A DNA stretch of 7,085 nucleotides, taken from contig CBDBIG010000006.1 in NCBI GenBank assembly GCA_965205845.1, forward strand, positions 1 through 7,085, read 5' to 3'. Position 1 is the stretch's first letter, and each line of letters opens with the position of its first letter. The stretch is from CBDBIG01 sp965205845 [NCBI: bacterium]. GTDB taxonomy: Bacteria > SAR324. Below the pieces are notes generated by a model. That model was not told the DNA's origin, did not search any database, and was given only the letters and a program-made list of their open reading frames with translations. The position numbers and the translations under genes were made by a program. Positions 1 to 5,654 of this stretch are shown one piece after another.

Positions 1-208
1 GGGTTGGAAGATTAAGTGTTAGCATTCCGTAGTGAAAATAATCAAAATCGAGCTTTTTGTGATCGTGCTCCGTGTAATAGGTCACGTCGCTTGGCCAAAA
101 TGGCCCATCAACACGGTTCACTTCTCCTGCCGACCCCTTTCGACCAACAATCAAAGAAGGCCCTTCGGTCAATACATGGCATGACCAACCTAATATCCCG
201 TTAGCACC
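1..208 (-). pseudogene. hsdS: HsdS type I specificity subunit, distal fragment (cut by IS copy A, runs off window)
   Basis: This is the continuation of hsdS beyond the insertion of IS copy A. Read on the minus strand from 208, the frame is open to the window edge and encodes residues 37-105 of the reconstructed protein. It begins G-A-N-G-I-L-G-W and includes L-I-V-G-R-K-G-S-A-G-E-V and W-P-S-D-V-T-Y-Y. These are the standard landmarks of the first target-recognition domain of type I HsdS, which contacts one half of the bipartite DNA target. Family members are about 400-450 aa, so the rest of TRD1, the central conserved helix, TRD2 and the C-terminal helix should lie to the left of the window. 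The fragment has no start codon or ribosome site of its own and is separated from its 5' part by 1.7 kb. I infer that it is not expressed as a working subunit. The family call is firm; whether the remainder is intact cannot be seen. Confidence 0.88.
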
Positions 209-330
209 GTGACTACTCCTCGCCCTAAAGGACGAGGCTTCTTGTTTCTCAGGCTGCAACTGGCAGTGTGCCAGAATTACGCGAGCCTCCACAAGCAGAG
301 ACGGATAGCCCTTCCGCCTTTAGTTTCAGG
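189..330 (-). ncRNA. Predicted TnpB omega RNA (reRNA) of copy A with its guide in hsdS
   Basis: TnpB nucleases use an RNA made from the 3' end of tnpB and the element's right end, followed by a guide transcribed from the flanking host DNA. Here the scaffold would end at position 209 (TCAC), and the guide would start at 208 with GGTGCTAACGGGATATTAGG. That is hsdS sequence coding G-A-N-G-I-L-G. The expected TAM equals the transposon target, TTAT, which lay directly before the guide in the intact gene. The only structure I can point to is the right-end hairpin. The 5' limit (330) is a guess and the scaffold may reach further into tnpB. This is inference from family knowledge; no promoter or processing site was identified. 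Confidence 0.45.
209..241 (-). repeat. Right end (RE) of IS copy A: cleavage site, hairpin and guide tetranucleotide
   Basis: In the tnpB sense this reads GAAG (241-238), then a 20-nt hairpin (237-218; stem halves CCTCGTCC and GGGCGAGG with one G-T pair, loop TTTA), then AGTAG and TCAC ending at 209. By analogy with IS608, GAAG at the hairpin foot is the guide and TCAC the right cleavage site. IS608 uses GAAT with TCAA, so the last base changes in a matched way. The hairpin also lies at the 3' end of the predicted TnpB guide RNA scaffold. Confidence 0.75.
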
Positions 331-1418
331 ATACCTTGCTGCCGAATATTGATGGCAGCGTTAATATCGCGGTCATGCTCTTGGTCGCAGGTCTGGCACG
401 TCCATTGCCGCACCGACAGCGGCATAGCATCAACCTTAGTGCCGCAATCAGAACAGGTCTTACTGGATGCAAACCACTGGTCAATTTGCACGAGGTGCTT
501 ACCTGACCAAGCTGTTTTGTAGGTCAGCTTTCGGAGCAATTCGCCCCATGCCGCGTCAGCGATATGTTTGGCAAGCTTCCTATTCTTGAGCATGTTTTTG
601 ACTTTCAACGTCTCCACGCAGATTGCTTGATTTTCGTCAACCAGTCGTTTTGACAATTTATGTTGAAAGTCATTGCGCGTGTTGGCAGTTCTTTCGTGAG
701 CCTTGGCAACAAGTACACGCGCCTTGTTGCGGTTTGCCGACCCTTTCTTCTTTCGTGACAGTGTTTTTTGCTTGCGGCGCAAATTGGCCGCCGCACGTTT
801 CAAAATACGGGGGTTCTTTTGTTTTTCACCCGTGCTGGCAATCGCTAAATGCGTTATGCCCAAATCAATACCCGTCACCGCGTCCGCTTCAATCGTTTTT
901 AAGAGGGCTGGAACCTCCAGCCCATCATCACACAAGATTGACGCATAGTACTTACCTGTTTGAGTGCGCGAGATGGTGACGGTCTTAATCTTACCTACAA
1001 TCTCACGGTGCAGAACTGCTTTGACCGTGCCGACTTTGGGCAAGTACAGACTGACACCATTTACAATTTTGACCCGTTGCGGGTAGGACATGGCTTGTTT
1101 GCCGTGTTTGCTCTTAAAGCGGGGATAGCGGCCCTGTTTTCTAAAAAATCGCTTAAAGGCATCATCCAAATGCATCACCGATTGTTGCAAGGCTTGGCTA
1201 TCGGCTTCCTTTAGCCAGCCTGTTTCTTCCGTGGCTTTCAGTTCAACGAGCTTGTCCAAGGTCTGGCGCTTGCTGATGCTTTCGCCGCGCTCTTTCCAAG
1301 CGGAGCTACGCCAGCCCAAAGTAAAATTATACGCCCACCGCATCGCGCCAAATTGAAAGGCAAACGCCTTCCTCTGGTCAACAGTGGGATACAATCGGAC
1401 TTTGGTTGCCTTTAGCAT
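249..1418 (-). CDS. tnpB: TnpB, RNA-guided RuvC-type nuclease of IS605-family element (copy A)
   Basis: This is a 389-aa protein, a normal length for TnpB, the compact ancestor of Cas12. The N-terminus (M-L-K-A-T-K-V-R-L-Y-P-T) is the usual start of the wedge/helical domain. The RuvC acidic triad is present: D185 in G-I-D-L-G-I-T, E269 in C-V-E-T-L, and D351 in H-D-R-D-I-N-A-A. A C4 zinc finger is formed by C322, C325, C341 and C344. A basic helical segment (about 211-260, many K and R) lies between RuvC I and II, as expected for RNA/DNA contact. TnpB is not needed for transposition itself; in the family it cuts TAM-flanked targets guided by RNA from the right end and so favours retention of the element. 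The start ATG at 1418 leaves 22 bp to the divergent tnpA start; only a weak GAG-type ribosome site precedes it. The protein is identical to that of copy B and I see no damage. Confidence 0.95.
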   Translation of the reverse strand: MLKATKVRLYPTVDQRKAFAFQFGAMRWAYNFTLGWRSSAWKERGESISKRQTLDKLVELKATEETGWLKEADSQALQQSVMHLDDAFKRFFRKQGRYPRFKSKHGKQAMSYPQRVKIVNGVSLYLPKVGTVKAVLHREIVGKIKTVTISRTQTGKYYASILCDDGLEVPALLKTIEADAVTGIDLGITHLAIASTGEKQKNPRILKRAAANLRRKQKTLSRKKKGSANRNKARVLVAKAHERTANTRNDFQHKLSKRLVDENQAICVETLKVKNMLKNRKLAKHIADAAWGELLRKLTYKTAWSGKHLVQIDQWFASSKTCSDCGTKVDAMPLSVRQWTCQTCDQEHDRDINAAINIRQQGILKLKAEGLSVSACGGSRNSGTLPVAA

Positions 1419-1440
1419 ATCTCGACTCTACCATTGGTCT

Positions 1441-1863
1441 ATGGACAACTCAAATGAATATCGCACAGGCAGACATTGTGTTTTTGCGCTACACGTACAC
1501 TTGGTATTTATTACCAAATACCGCAGAGATGTGCTGTCAGAACTGGCTATACAGGACTTGCGGCACATCTTTGCCAAGGTCTGCAACGACTTTGAGGCGC
1601 AACTCGTCGAGTGTGACGGGGAAGACGACCATGTGCATCTGCTTATCAATTATCCGCCCAAAATATCCCTCTCTAAGCTGGTCAACAGTCTCAAGGGTGT
1701 ATCCAGTCGCCGTTTGCGAAACTTTCGCCCTGAAATTACGGGTAGGTATCGCAAAGGTGTCCTTTGGTCGCCGTCTTATTTTGCCGCTTCATGTGGTGGT
1801 GCGCCGCTCGATATTATCCGCAAATATGTCGAAACGCAGCGAGCCAACAAAAAACCGCGCTAG
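1441..1863 (+). CDS. tnpA: TnpA, IS200-type HUH (Y1) transposase (copy A)
   Basis: This is a 140-aa single-strand DNA transposase, a typical size for IS200/IS605 TnpA (Y1 transposase, REP-like HUH fold). The HUH metal site is H64-V-H66 in D-D-H-V-H-L-L. The catalytic tyrosine is Y129 in I-I-R-K-Y-V-E-T-Q, followed by Gln as is usual. The N-terminal strand L-V-F-I-T-K-Y-R-R and the K-G-V-L-W-S-P-S-Y segment are family hallmarks. I chose ATG 1441, not the upstream ATG at 1384: the upstream extension runs antisense through the start of tnpB and adds 19 residues not found in the family. No strong Shine-Dalgarno is visible, which fits the poor translation typical of these genes. The stop codon lies inside the 1853-1870 palindrome. 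Residue 94 is Asn here and Ser in copy B. Confidence 0.94.
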   Translation: MDNSNEYRTGRHCVFALHVHLVFITKYRRDVLSELAIQDLRHIFAKVCNDFEAQLVECDGEDDHVHLLINYPPKISLSKLVNSLKGVSSRRLRNFRPEITGRYRKGVLWSPSYFAASCGGAPLDIIRKYVETQRANKKPR

Positions 1864-1870
1864 CGCGGTT
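1853..1870 (-). terminator. Palindromic rho-independent terminator in left end of copy A
   Basis: This is a perfect 18-bp palindrome (AACCGCGCTAGCGCGGTT) overlapping the tnpA stop. On the minus strand the GC-rich stem runs into a T tract (GGTTTTTTG), the form of an intrinsic terminator for transcription entering from the host operon. On the plus strand the stem is followed by GCGCC, so it is a poor terminator for tnpA. I infer that it shields the element from impinging hsd operon transcription and makes the insertion polar. Confidence 0.7.
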
Positions 1871-1881
1871 GCGCCTTATAT

Positions 1882-1918
1882 CCCCGCCCTGAAGGACGAG
1901 GTTTTACGGCGCGTTCCG
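1882..1918 (-). repeat. Left end (LE) of IS copy A: tip, guide tetranucleotide and hairpin
   Basis: In the tnpB sense, the left tip begins at 1918, 17 nt before a 20-nt hairpin (1901-1882; CCTCGTCC and GGGCGGGG with G-T pairs, loop TTCA). The four bases at the hairpin's 5' foot are AAAA (1905-1902), which fit the target TTAT by the IS608 pattern (AAAG with TTAC). The hairpin has nearly the same sequence and the same orientation as the right-end one, a direct rather than inverted arrangement as expected for TnpA dimers. Confidence 0.75.
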
Positions 1919-1922
1919 ATAA
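1919..1922 (-). other. Insertion target/cleavage site TTAT of copy A (predicted TnpB TAM)
   Basis: The minus-strand TTAT directly precedes the left end. The same tetranucleotide precedes copy B. It is host sequence: with it the hsdS frame restores Val-Tyr-Gly (GTT TAT GGT). There is no duplicate at the other side of the element. Confidence 0.8.
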
Positions 1923-2026
1923 ACAGGAACTCCACCTTCGGGGTTCCGCTCCGCCTTCGCCAATGCTTTTCCATAGTGTAGTTTTGCCACTTCCCCAAGC
2001 GACTTAACCTTCCACCCCGCCTTCAT
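1919..2026 (-). pseudogene. hsdS: HsdS type I specificity subunit, 5' fragment (residues 1-36)
   Basis: hsdS starts at ATG 2026, overlapping the hsdM stop as ATGA, the usual translational coupling of hsdM and hsdS. It encodes M-K-A-G-W-K-V-K-S-L-G-E-V-A-K and ends at P-V-Y36, directly before the element. W-x-x-x-x-L-G-E-V followed by I/V-P-V-Y-G-A-N-G is the standard N-terminus of a type I specificity subunit. As the DNA stands, the frame runs four codons into the element and stops at TAA 1906-1904, giving a useless 40-aa peptide. Joining residue 36 to the 208-1 fragment restores an uninterrupted reading frame. I infer loss of the specificity subunit and so loss of targeted methylation and restriction. 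Confidence 0.88.
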
Positions 2027-3474
2027 AACATGCCCCTGATCTCGGCCAGTATCGCCGCCGTTTCTTTATCCCGTGCCATCATATCCTCGATAATCTCAGC
2101 GGGTGCCCGTAGCGGTGGAGCCTCGGGCGTATTGGGGTTTCTTACCGATAGATCACAGGTGGCCTCATCCAGATCGGCCACATTCACGGTCCAGCTTGTG
2201 TCGCTATCCGCGTGGCTTTTCTGCAAATCCACAAATTCCGCCAAATCCGCATCATTCAGCGGGTTGGTTTTTCCCATGTTGCGGCCCACGTTCATTTGGT
2301 AATACCAAATCTTGTCGGTGTTCACGCCCTTATCAAAAAACAGTACCACGGTTTTCACGCCCGCGCCCTGAAACGTGCCACTTGGGCAGTCCAGCACGGT
2401 ATGCAGATTGCAGGTTTCCAGCAACTCGCGGCGCAGGGCAATGCTGGCATTGTCCGTGTTGCTCAGAAACGTGTTCTTGATCACAATCGCACCGCGCCCG
2501 CCAGCCCGCAGGCTTTTGATAAAATGCTGCAAAAATAGATAAGCGGTTTCACCCGTTTTAATCGGGAAGTTTTGCCGAACCTCTTTGCGTTCCTTGCCGC
2601 CAAAAGGGGGATTGGCAAGGATAATATCGTAACGATCCTTTTCCTCAATGTCCGAAATATTCTCGGTCAGCGTGTTGGTGTGCAGGATATTAGGCGCATC
2701 TATGCCGTGCAGGATCAGATTCATAATCGCAATGACATAGGCGAGGCTTTTCTTTTCCTTGCCGTAAAACGTCTCGGTTTGCAGCGTGTTCAGGTCGGTG
2801 GTGGTGGTGGCTTGCCCGCGTAGAAAATCATAAGCCTCGCACAGAAACCCCGCCGATCCAACCGCCCCATCGTAAATCGTCTGCCCGATTTTGGGTTGGG
2901 TCACGTTGATCATGGCGCGGATCAATGGGCGCGGGGTATAATACTCGCCGCCATTGCGTCCCGCATTGCCCATGTTCTTGATCTTGGCCTCATAAAGCTC
3001 GGACAGCTCGTGCTTGTGATCTTGGGCTTTGAAACTAAGCTGGTCAATCAGATCAAGCGCATCACGCAAAGAATAGCCACTGGCTAATTTGTTTTTGATC
3101 TCCGCGAATATCTCACCGATTTTATATTCAATGGTGTTCGGGTTTTCGGCCCGTTGTCTGAACCCTTGCAAATAGGGGAATAATTGGCGGTCAACAAACT
3201 GGATCAAATCATCACCCGTCATCGCCGCGTCATGGTCAAGCGTGCCATCCGCGTTCTTGGGGGCTGCCCAAGTTGACCAACGGTGTTCGGCGTCCAGTAT
3301 ATGGGCGTATTCTTTGCTCTCCAGGGTCGCCTCGACTTGGCGCTCAGCTTCCAGATCATCAAGGTATTTCAGGAACAAAAGCCAAGAGGATTGTTCGGTG
3401 TAATCCAGTTCCGAAGAACAGCCCGCCTCTTTCCGCAATACATCATCAAGATTCTTAAAAATTTGTTCAAACAT
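2023..3474 (-). CDS. hsdM: HsdM, type I DNA N6-adenine methyltransferase subunit
   Basis: This 483-aa protein is full length for the family. In a type I complex two HsdM and one HsdS transfer a methyl group from S-adenosylmethionine to adenine N6 in a bipartite target, and HsdR adds cleavage. The N-terminal helical domain (about 1-160, with S-E-L-D-Y-T-E-Q-S-S-W-L-L-F-L-K-Y-L) precedes the catalytic domain. G-E-Y-Y-T-P-R-P-L-I (176-185) is the usual lead-in. Motif I is Y-D202-G-A-V-G-S-A-G-F, a variant of the classic D-P-x-x-G-T-G-G loop. Motif IV is N288-P-P-F, the catalytic amino-methyltransferase box. Residues 440-470 (V-R-N-P-N-T-P-E to the I-I-E-D helix) are the HsdS-facing tail. The start ATG 3474 is preceded by GGTAGGGA about 8 nt upstream. 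It sits 62 bp after the integrase stop and overlaps hsdS by 4 bp. The gene is undamaged, but its partner hsdS is split, so it is probably inactive unless another HsdS is encoded elsewhere. Confidence 0.95.
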   Translation of the reverse strand: MFEQIFKNLDDVLRKEAGCSSELDYTEQSSWLLFLKYLDDLEAERQVEATLESKEYAHILDAEHRWSTWAAPKNADGTLDHDAAMTGDDLIQFVDRQLFPYLQGFRQRAENPNTIEYKIGEIFAEIKNKLASGYSLRDALDLIDQLSFKAQDHKHELSELYEAKIKNMGNAGRNGGEYYTPRPLIRAMINVTQPKIGQTIYDGAVGSAGFLCEAYDFLRGQATTTTDLNTLQTETFYGKEKKSLAYVIAIMNLILHGIDAPNILHTNTLTENISDIEEKDRYDIILANPPFGGKERKEVRQNFPIKTGETAYLFLQHFIKSLRAGGRGAIVIKNTFLSNTDNASIALRRELLETCNLHTVLDCPSGTFQGAGVKTVVLFFDKGVNTDKIWYYQMNVGRNMGKTNPLNDADLAEFVDLQKSHADSDTSWTVNVADLDEATCDLSVRNPNTPEAPPLRAPAEIIEDMMARDKETAAILAEIRGML

Positions 3475-3536
3475 ATGTATTCCCTACCATTTCCCCTTAT
3501 TCAATTCCGAGGTTATCCCAATGTAACGACTGGCTT

Positions 3537-3981
3537 TTATGAGGGCAAGCTGCGTTTACTTGCCCTGTCGTTTACTTGCCCCTTGATTAATTCGCCCTGC
3601 CGTTGCGTGGACACGGGTAAATACGCGGAAAATGTTGTCATGATGTTGTCATGACCGAGGTTTTGTGACCACGCCTTTTGCATGTCCAAAGGCATTTTGC
3701 GGTCACTCATTTCCTGCACAAGCGTTTTGCGAATGCTATGAGCGGTGTATTCGGGCTGGTGTACCTTCGCAAAGGCGTTGCGGACTACGGAATTAATTTT
3801 GGCGGCATTGGCATAGGTGTCGCGCGATAGCGTGTTGAAGTTAAACCGCCCATTACTCAATACACGTTCCGGTTTTGGAAACAACGCGTCTTGCGGCCCA
3901 TACAGCTTTTCTTTCGTCAGGTAATTCACCCAAGCTTCAAAACAGTCACGATATTCTATTCCAATCGGAAAAAACCAAGTC
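3537..3981 (-). pseudogene. Tyrosine recombinase/integrase, C-terminal catalytic fragment (cut by IS copy B)
   Basis: This is the distal half of the integrase interrupted by IS copy B. It codes for the last base of codon 202 through residue 349 and the TAA stop. It starts T-W-F-F-P-I-G directly after the element and contains most of the active site: H283-S-I-R286 (the HxxR box), G-H312, and the nucleophile Y322 in F-S-A-Y-L. The first catalytic Arg is in the other fragment. An in-frame GTG at 3929 could open a 130-aa peptide, but no good ribosome site precedes it and this half alone lacks Arg167 and the Lys region, so it should not be a working enzyme. The last residues are encoded by a tandem repeat (3553-3581). 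The recombinase call is firm; activity is judged lost. Confidence 0.9.
3543..3581. repeat. Tandem 13-bp repeat and hairpin at the 3' end of the integrase gene
   Basis: CGTTTACTTGCCC occurs at 3553-3565 and again at 3569-3581, a 16-bp period. GGGCAAG at 3543-3549 is the reverse complement of the CTTGCCC at 3559-3565, giving a 7-bp stem with a 9-nt loop. On the minus strand the stem is followed by TCATAAAA, not a T-run, so it is a poor intrinsic terminator. Repeated arms next to an integrase gene can be recombinase or excisionase binding sites, but that is only a suggestion here. Confidence 0.5.
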
Positions 3982-4103
3982 GTGACTACTCCTCGCCCTA
4001 AAGGACGAGGCTTCTTGTTTCTCAGGCTGCAACTGGCAGTGTGCCAGAATTACGCGAGCCTCCACAAGCAGAGACGGATAGCCCTTCCGCCTTTAGTTTC
4101 AGG
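3962..4103 (-). ncRNA. Predicted TnpB omega RNA of copy B with its guide in the integrase gene
   Basis: By the same reasoning as for copy A, the scaffold ends at 3982 and the guide is the adjoining host DNA, GACTTGGTTTTTTCCGATTG. This would match the uninterrupted integrase allele preceded by TTAT. The 5' limit is a guess. The two copies therefore share one nuclease and scaffold but carry different guides. Confidence 0.43.
3982..4014 (-). repeat. Right end (RE) of IS copy B
   Basis: Same structure as in copy A: foot GAAG (4014-4011), hairpin (4010-3991), and right cleavage tetranucleotide TCAC ending at 3982. Downstream host sequence begins GACTTGG of the integrase. Confidence 0.75.
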
Positions 4104-5191
4104 ATACCTTGCTGCCGAATATTGATGGCAGCGTTAATATCGCGGTCATGCTCTTGGTCGCAGGTCTGGCACGTCCATTGCCGCACCGACAGCGGCATAG
4201 CATCAACCTTAGTGCCGCAATCAGAACAGGTCTTACTGGATGCAAACCACTGGTCAATTTGCACGAGGTGCTTACCTGACCAAGCTGTTTTGTAGGTCAG
4301 CTTTCGGAGCAATTCGCCCCATGCCGCGTCAGCGATATGTTTGGCAAGCTTCCTATTCTTGAGCATGTTTTTGACTTTCAACGTCTCCACGCAGATTGCT
4401 TGATTTTCGTCAACCAGTCGTTTTGACAATTTATGTTGAAAGTCATTGCGCGTGTTGGCAGTTCTTTCGTGAGCCTTGGCAACAAGTACACGCGCCTTGT
4501 TGCGGTTTGCCGACCCTTTCTTCTTTCGTGACAGTGTTTTTTGCTTGCGGCGCAAATTGGCCGCCGCACGTTTCAAAATACGGGGGTTCTTTTGTTTTTC
4601 ACCCGTGCTGGCAATCGCTAAATGCGTTATGCCCAAATCAATACCCGTCACCGCGTCCGCTTCAATCGTTTTTAAGAGGGCTGGAACCTCCAGCCCATCA
4701 TCACACAAGATTGACGCATAGTACTTACCTGTTTGAGTGCGCGAGATGGTGACGGTCTTAATCTTACCTACAATCTCACGGTGCAGAACTGCTTTGACCG
4801 TGCCGACTTTGGGCAAGTACAGACTGACACCATTTACAATTTTGACCCGTTGCGGGTAGGACATGGCTTGTTTGCCGTGTTTGCTCTTAAAGCGGGGATA
4901 GCGGCCCTGTTTTCTAAAAAATCGCTTAAAGGCATCATCCAAATGCATCACCGATTGTTGCAAGGCTTGGCTATCGGCTTCCTTTAGCCAGCCTGTTTCT
5001 TCCGTGGCTTTCAGTTCAACGAGCTTGTCCAAGGTCTGGCGCTTGCTGATGCTTTCGCCGCGCTCTTTCCAAGCGGAGCTACGCCAGCCCAAAGTAAAAT
5101 TATACGCCCACCGCATCGCGCCAAATTGAAAGGCAAACGCCTTCCTCTGGTCAACAGTGGGATACAATCGGACTTTGGTTGCCTTTAGCAT
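4022..5191 (-). CDS. tnpB: TnpB, RNA-guided RuvC-type nuclease of IS605-family element (copy B)
   Basis: This 389-aa protein is identical in every residue to the TnpB of copy A, with D185, E269 and D351 and the C322/C325/C341/C344 zinc finger intact. What differs is its context: read-through from this gene crosses the right end into the distal integrase fragment and towards hsdM on the same strand. Its promoter could therefore be the only remaining source of hsdM transcription, since a terminator at the other end of the element blocks the host operon. That last point is inference. Start and ribosome-site considerations are as for the other copy. Confidence 0.95.
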   Translation of the reverse strand: MLKATKVRLYPTVDQRKAFAFQFGAMRWAYNFTLGWRSSAWKERGESISKRQTLDKLVELKATEETGWLKEADSQALQQSVMHLDDAFKRFFRKQGRYPRFKSKHGKQAMSYPQRVKIVNGVSLYLPKVGTVKAVLHREIVGKIKTVTISRTQTGKYYASILCDDGLEVPALLKTIEADAVTGIDLGITHLAIASTGEKQKNPRILKRAAANLRRKQKTLSRKKKGSANRNKARVLVAKAHERTANTRNDFQHKLSKRLVDENQAICVETLKVKNMLKNRKLAKHIADAAWGELLRKLTYKTAWSGKHLVQIDQWFASSKTCSDCGTKVDAMPLSVRQWTCQTCDQEHDRDINAAINIRQQGILKLKAEGLSVSACGGSRNSGTLPVAA

Positions 5192-5213
5192 ATCTCGACT
5201 CTACCATTGGTCT

Positions 5214-5636
5214 ATGGACAACTCAAATGAATATCGCACAGGCAGACATTGTGTTTTTGCGCTACACGTACACTTGGTATTTATTACCAAATACCGCAGA
5301 GATGTGCTGTCAGAACTGGCTATACAGGACTTGCGGCACATCTTTGCCAAGGTCTGCAACGACTTTGAGGCGCAACTCGTCGAGTGTGACGGGGAAGACG
5401 ACCATGTGCATCTGCTTATCAATTATCCGCCCAAAATATCCCTCTCTAAGCTGGTCAACAGTCTCAAGGGTGTATCCAGTCGCCGTTTGCGAAGCTTTCG
5501 CCCTGAAATTACGGGTAGGTATCGCAAAGGTGTCCTTTGGTCGCCGTCTTATTTTGCCGCTTCATGTGGTGGTGCGCCGCTCGATATTATCCGCAAATAT
5601 GTCGAAACGCAGCGAGCCAACAAAAAACCGCGCTAG
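5214..5636 (+). CDS. tnpA: TnpA, IS200-type HUH (Y1) transposase (copy B)
   Basis: This 140-aa Y1 transposase has the H64-V-H66 metal site and Y129 nucleophile. It differs from copy A only at residue 94, Ser (AGC) here instead of Asn (AAC), in L-R-S-F-R-P. This lies between the HUH motif and the K-G-V-L-W-S-P segment, away from the catalytic residues, so both versions should fold. The start was placed at ATG 5214 for the same reason as in copy A: an upstream ATG at 5157 would extend it antisense through the tnpB start region. Its gene is transcribed against the host operon. Confidence 0.94.
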   Translation: MDNSNEYRTGRHCVFALHVHLVFITKYRRDVLSELAIQDLRHIFAKVCNDFEAQLVECDGEDDHVHLLINYPPKISLSKLVNSLKGVSSRRLRSFRPEITGRYRKGVLWSPSYFAASCGGAPLDIIRKYVETQRANKKPR

Positions 5637-5643
5637 CGCGGTT
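5626..5643 (-). terminator. Palindromic rho-independent terminator in left end of copy B
   Basis: Same 18-bp GC-rich palindrome as in copy A, followed on the minus strand by a T tract. It lies just inside the point where integrase-operon transcripts enter the element, so it should end them before the distal integrase fragment and hsdM. Confidence 0.7.
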
Positions 5644-5654
5644 GCGCCTTATAT

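Larger units (their letters stand above)
209..1918 (-). mobile_element. IS200/IS605-family insertion sequence, copy A (1710 bp), inserted in hsdS
   Basis: Complete element with divergent tnpA (plus) and tnpB (minus). Orientation is given in the tnpB sense: the left end is at 1918 and the right end at 209. Boundaries come from comparing both copies and from restoring the host frames. The left end starts C-G-G-A-A-C-G directly after host TTAT; the right end finishes in TCAC. There is no target duplication and there are no terminal inverted repeats. Instead, each end has a 20-nt irregular hairpin, as in single-strand 'peel and paste' transposons of this family. The left hairpin begins 17 nt inside the left tip; the right hairpin ends 9 nt before the right tip. 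Copy B at 3982-5691 is the same apart from one base that I found. Both ORFs and both ends look intact, so the element is probably functional. It interrupts hsdS after codon 36. Confidence 0.93.

Noticed and set aside
207-213. Reading CGTGA (plus strand), shared by both left flanks, as the target site
   Set aside because: GTGA is better read as the element's own right-end TCAC. TTAT at the other end is equally shared, fits the hairpin-foot rule, sits on the correct side of the tnpA end, and restores the consensus Tyr in HsdS (P-V-Y-G) instead of His. Reading frame alone cannot separate the two, because both sites are four bases long.
268-1214. Plus-strand open frames of 80-120 codons across tnpB (and their copies near 4041-4987)
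   Set aside because: They are antisense shadows of tnpB with no recognisable motifs, and they recur only because the element is duplicated.
1384-1440. Upstream ATG for tnpA (also at 5157)
   Set aside because: The extension is antisense to the tnpB start and is not part of the TnpA fold; ATG 1441 gives the usual 140-aa length.
2030-3458. Plus-strand open frames across hsdM
   Set aside because: Antisense shadows of a well-conserved gene with no domains or ribosome sites.
3537-3929. A separate 130-aa recombinase gene with GTG start
   Set aside because: The frame is open further upstream to the exact IS boundary and continues the N-terminal integrase fragment; it lacks the first catalytic Arg.
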